Translations under genes and position numbers: made by a program | Source: Candidatus Magasanikbacteria bacterium CG10_big_fil_rev_8_21_14_0_10_36_16 | GTDB taxonomy: Bacteria; Patescibacteriota; Patescibacteriia; Magasanikbacterales; UBA922 | Length of the DNA stretch: 6,047 bases | NCBI GenBank assembly: GCA_002773185.1 | Contig: PFBU01000052.1 | Span: 1 to 6,047 of the forward strand | Direction: 5' to 3' | Shown: positions 5,839 to 6,047 of the stretch, one piece after another | How the letters are laid out: each line of letters begins with the position of its first letter | Numbering within the stretch: the stretch's first letter is position 1 | Notes under the pieces: generated by a model | What the model saw: the letters and a program-made list of their open reading frames with translations, nothing else | What the model was told of the DNA's origin: nothing | Database searches by the model: none

Positions 5839-6047
5839 TTATTTCTTTTCTTCAGGAAGAACATGTAAATATTTGGCGGTTTTGAGTACGCCTGTGAAAT
5901 TCATTCTTTTTTTAGTTTGGAATTTTACTTTGCCATCTGTAAGAGTAAACAAAGTGTCATCTTTACCTTTTTTTACATTTTTTCCTTGGTGAATCTTACT
6001 GCCACGTTGACGGACTAAGACCATACCTGTTTTGACGGTTTGGCCAT
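5839..6047 (-). CDS. rpmA: Ribosomal protein bL27, 5' end cut by window
   Basis: bL27 is a protein of the 50S subunit near the peptidyl-transferase centre. Read inward from the right edge, the frame gives GQTVKTG, then MVLVRQRGSKIHQGKNVKKGKDDTLFTL, then TDGKVKFQTKK. This matches the bL27 core, with its (I/V)VRQRG-x-K-x-H-x-G-x-N-V-x-x-G-x-D-x-TLF and DGKVKF signatures. The frame is open to the edge, so the Met at 6022-6024 is internal. About 20 N-terminal residues, including the tail that reaches the active site, lie outside the window. The C-terminus is extended slightly past the core (NFTGVLKTAKYLHVLPEEKK). TAA stop, then a strong terminator. rpmA usually follows rplU (bL21), which would be to the right and cannot be seen here. 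Confidence 0.95.
   Translation of the reverse strand, partial: GQTVKTGMVLVRQRGSKIHQGKNVKKGKDDTLFTLTDGKVKFQTKKRMNFTGVLKTAKYLHVLPEEKK

Overview
The window is AT-rich bacterial DNA carrying six protein-coding genes, two of them cut by the window edges. None of the four internal start codons has a recognisable Shine-Dalgarno sequence. Intergenic gaps are short, and bacterial-type hairpin terminators follow four of the genes. A large GT2-plus-membrane glycosyltransferase fusion, a BRO-N protein and a HEMGH membrane protein make a small-genome bacterium of the Patescibacteria/CPR type my best guess, with Bacteroidota or another low-GC bacterium as the alternative. This is inference; no gene here fixes the taxonomy. 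Five of the six genes end in TAA and one in TGA. No reading frame needs TGA as a sense codon, so the standard bacterial code fits.

Layout. Positions 1-590 (+) hold the 3' part of a type I restriction-modification specificity gene (HsdS, or an M-S fusion). Positions 686-1651 (+) encode an RsmB/NOP-family RNA m5C methyltransferase whose TGA stop lies in the loop of its own terminator hairpin. Positions 1720-3846 (+) encode a polyprenyl-phosphate sugar transferase (GT2) fused to a roughly 12-TM GT-C-like domain, followed by a terminator. Positions 3948-4790 (+) encode a BRO-N domain protein with its own promoter and a bidirectional terminator. Positions 4849-5646 (-) encode a HEMGH multi-pass membrane protein that converges on the BRO-N gene. 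An AT-rich, repeat-bearing gap follows, then a strong terminator, then the 3' part of rpmA (ribosomal protein bL27, -) running off the right edge.

The genes do not form one pathway. Most look like independent transcription units: one gene, one promoter, one terminator. Accessory functions (restriction-modification, BRO-N, cell-surface glycosylation) are interleaved with housekeeping ones (rRNA methylation, bL27). The most notable non-coding signals are two promoters of near-identical design, TTTACAAA-N10-TTTGTTA, upstream of the glycosyltransferase and BRO-N genes. One of them holds a perfect dyad in its spacer. There is also a perfect 12+1+12 palindrome inside the BRO-N coding sequence. I found no convincing new multi-gene system.
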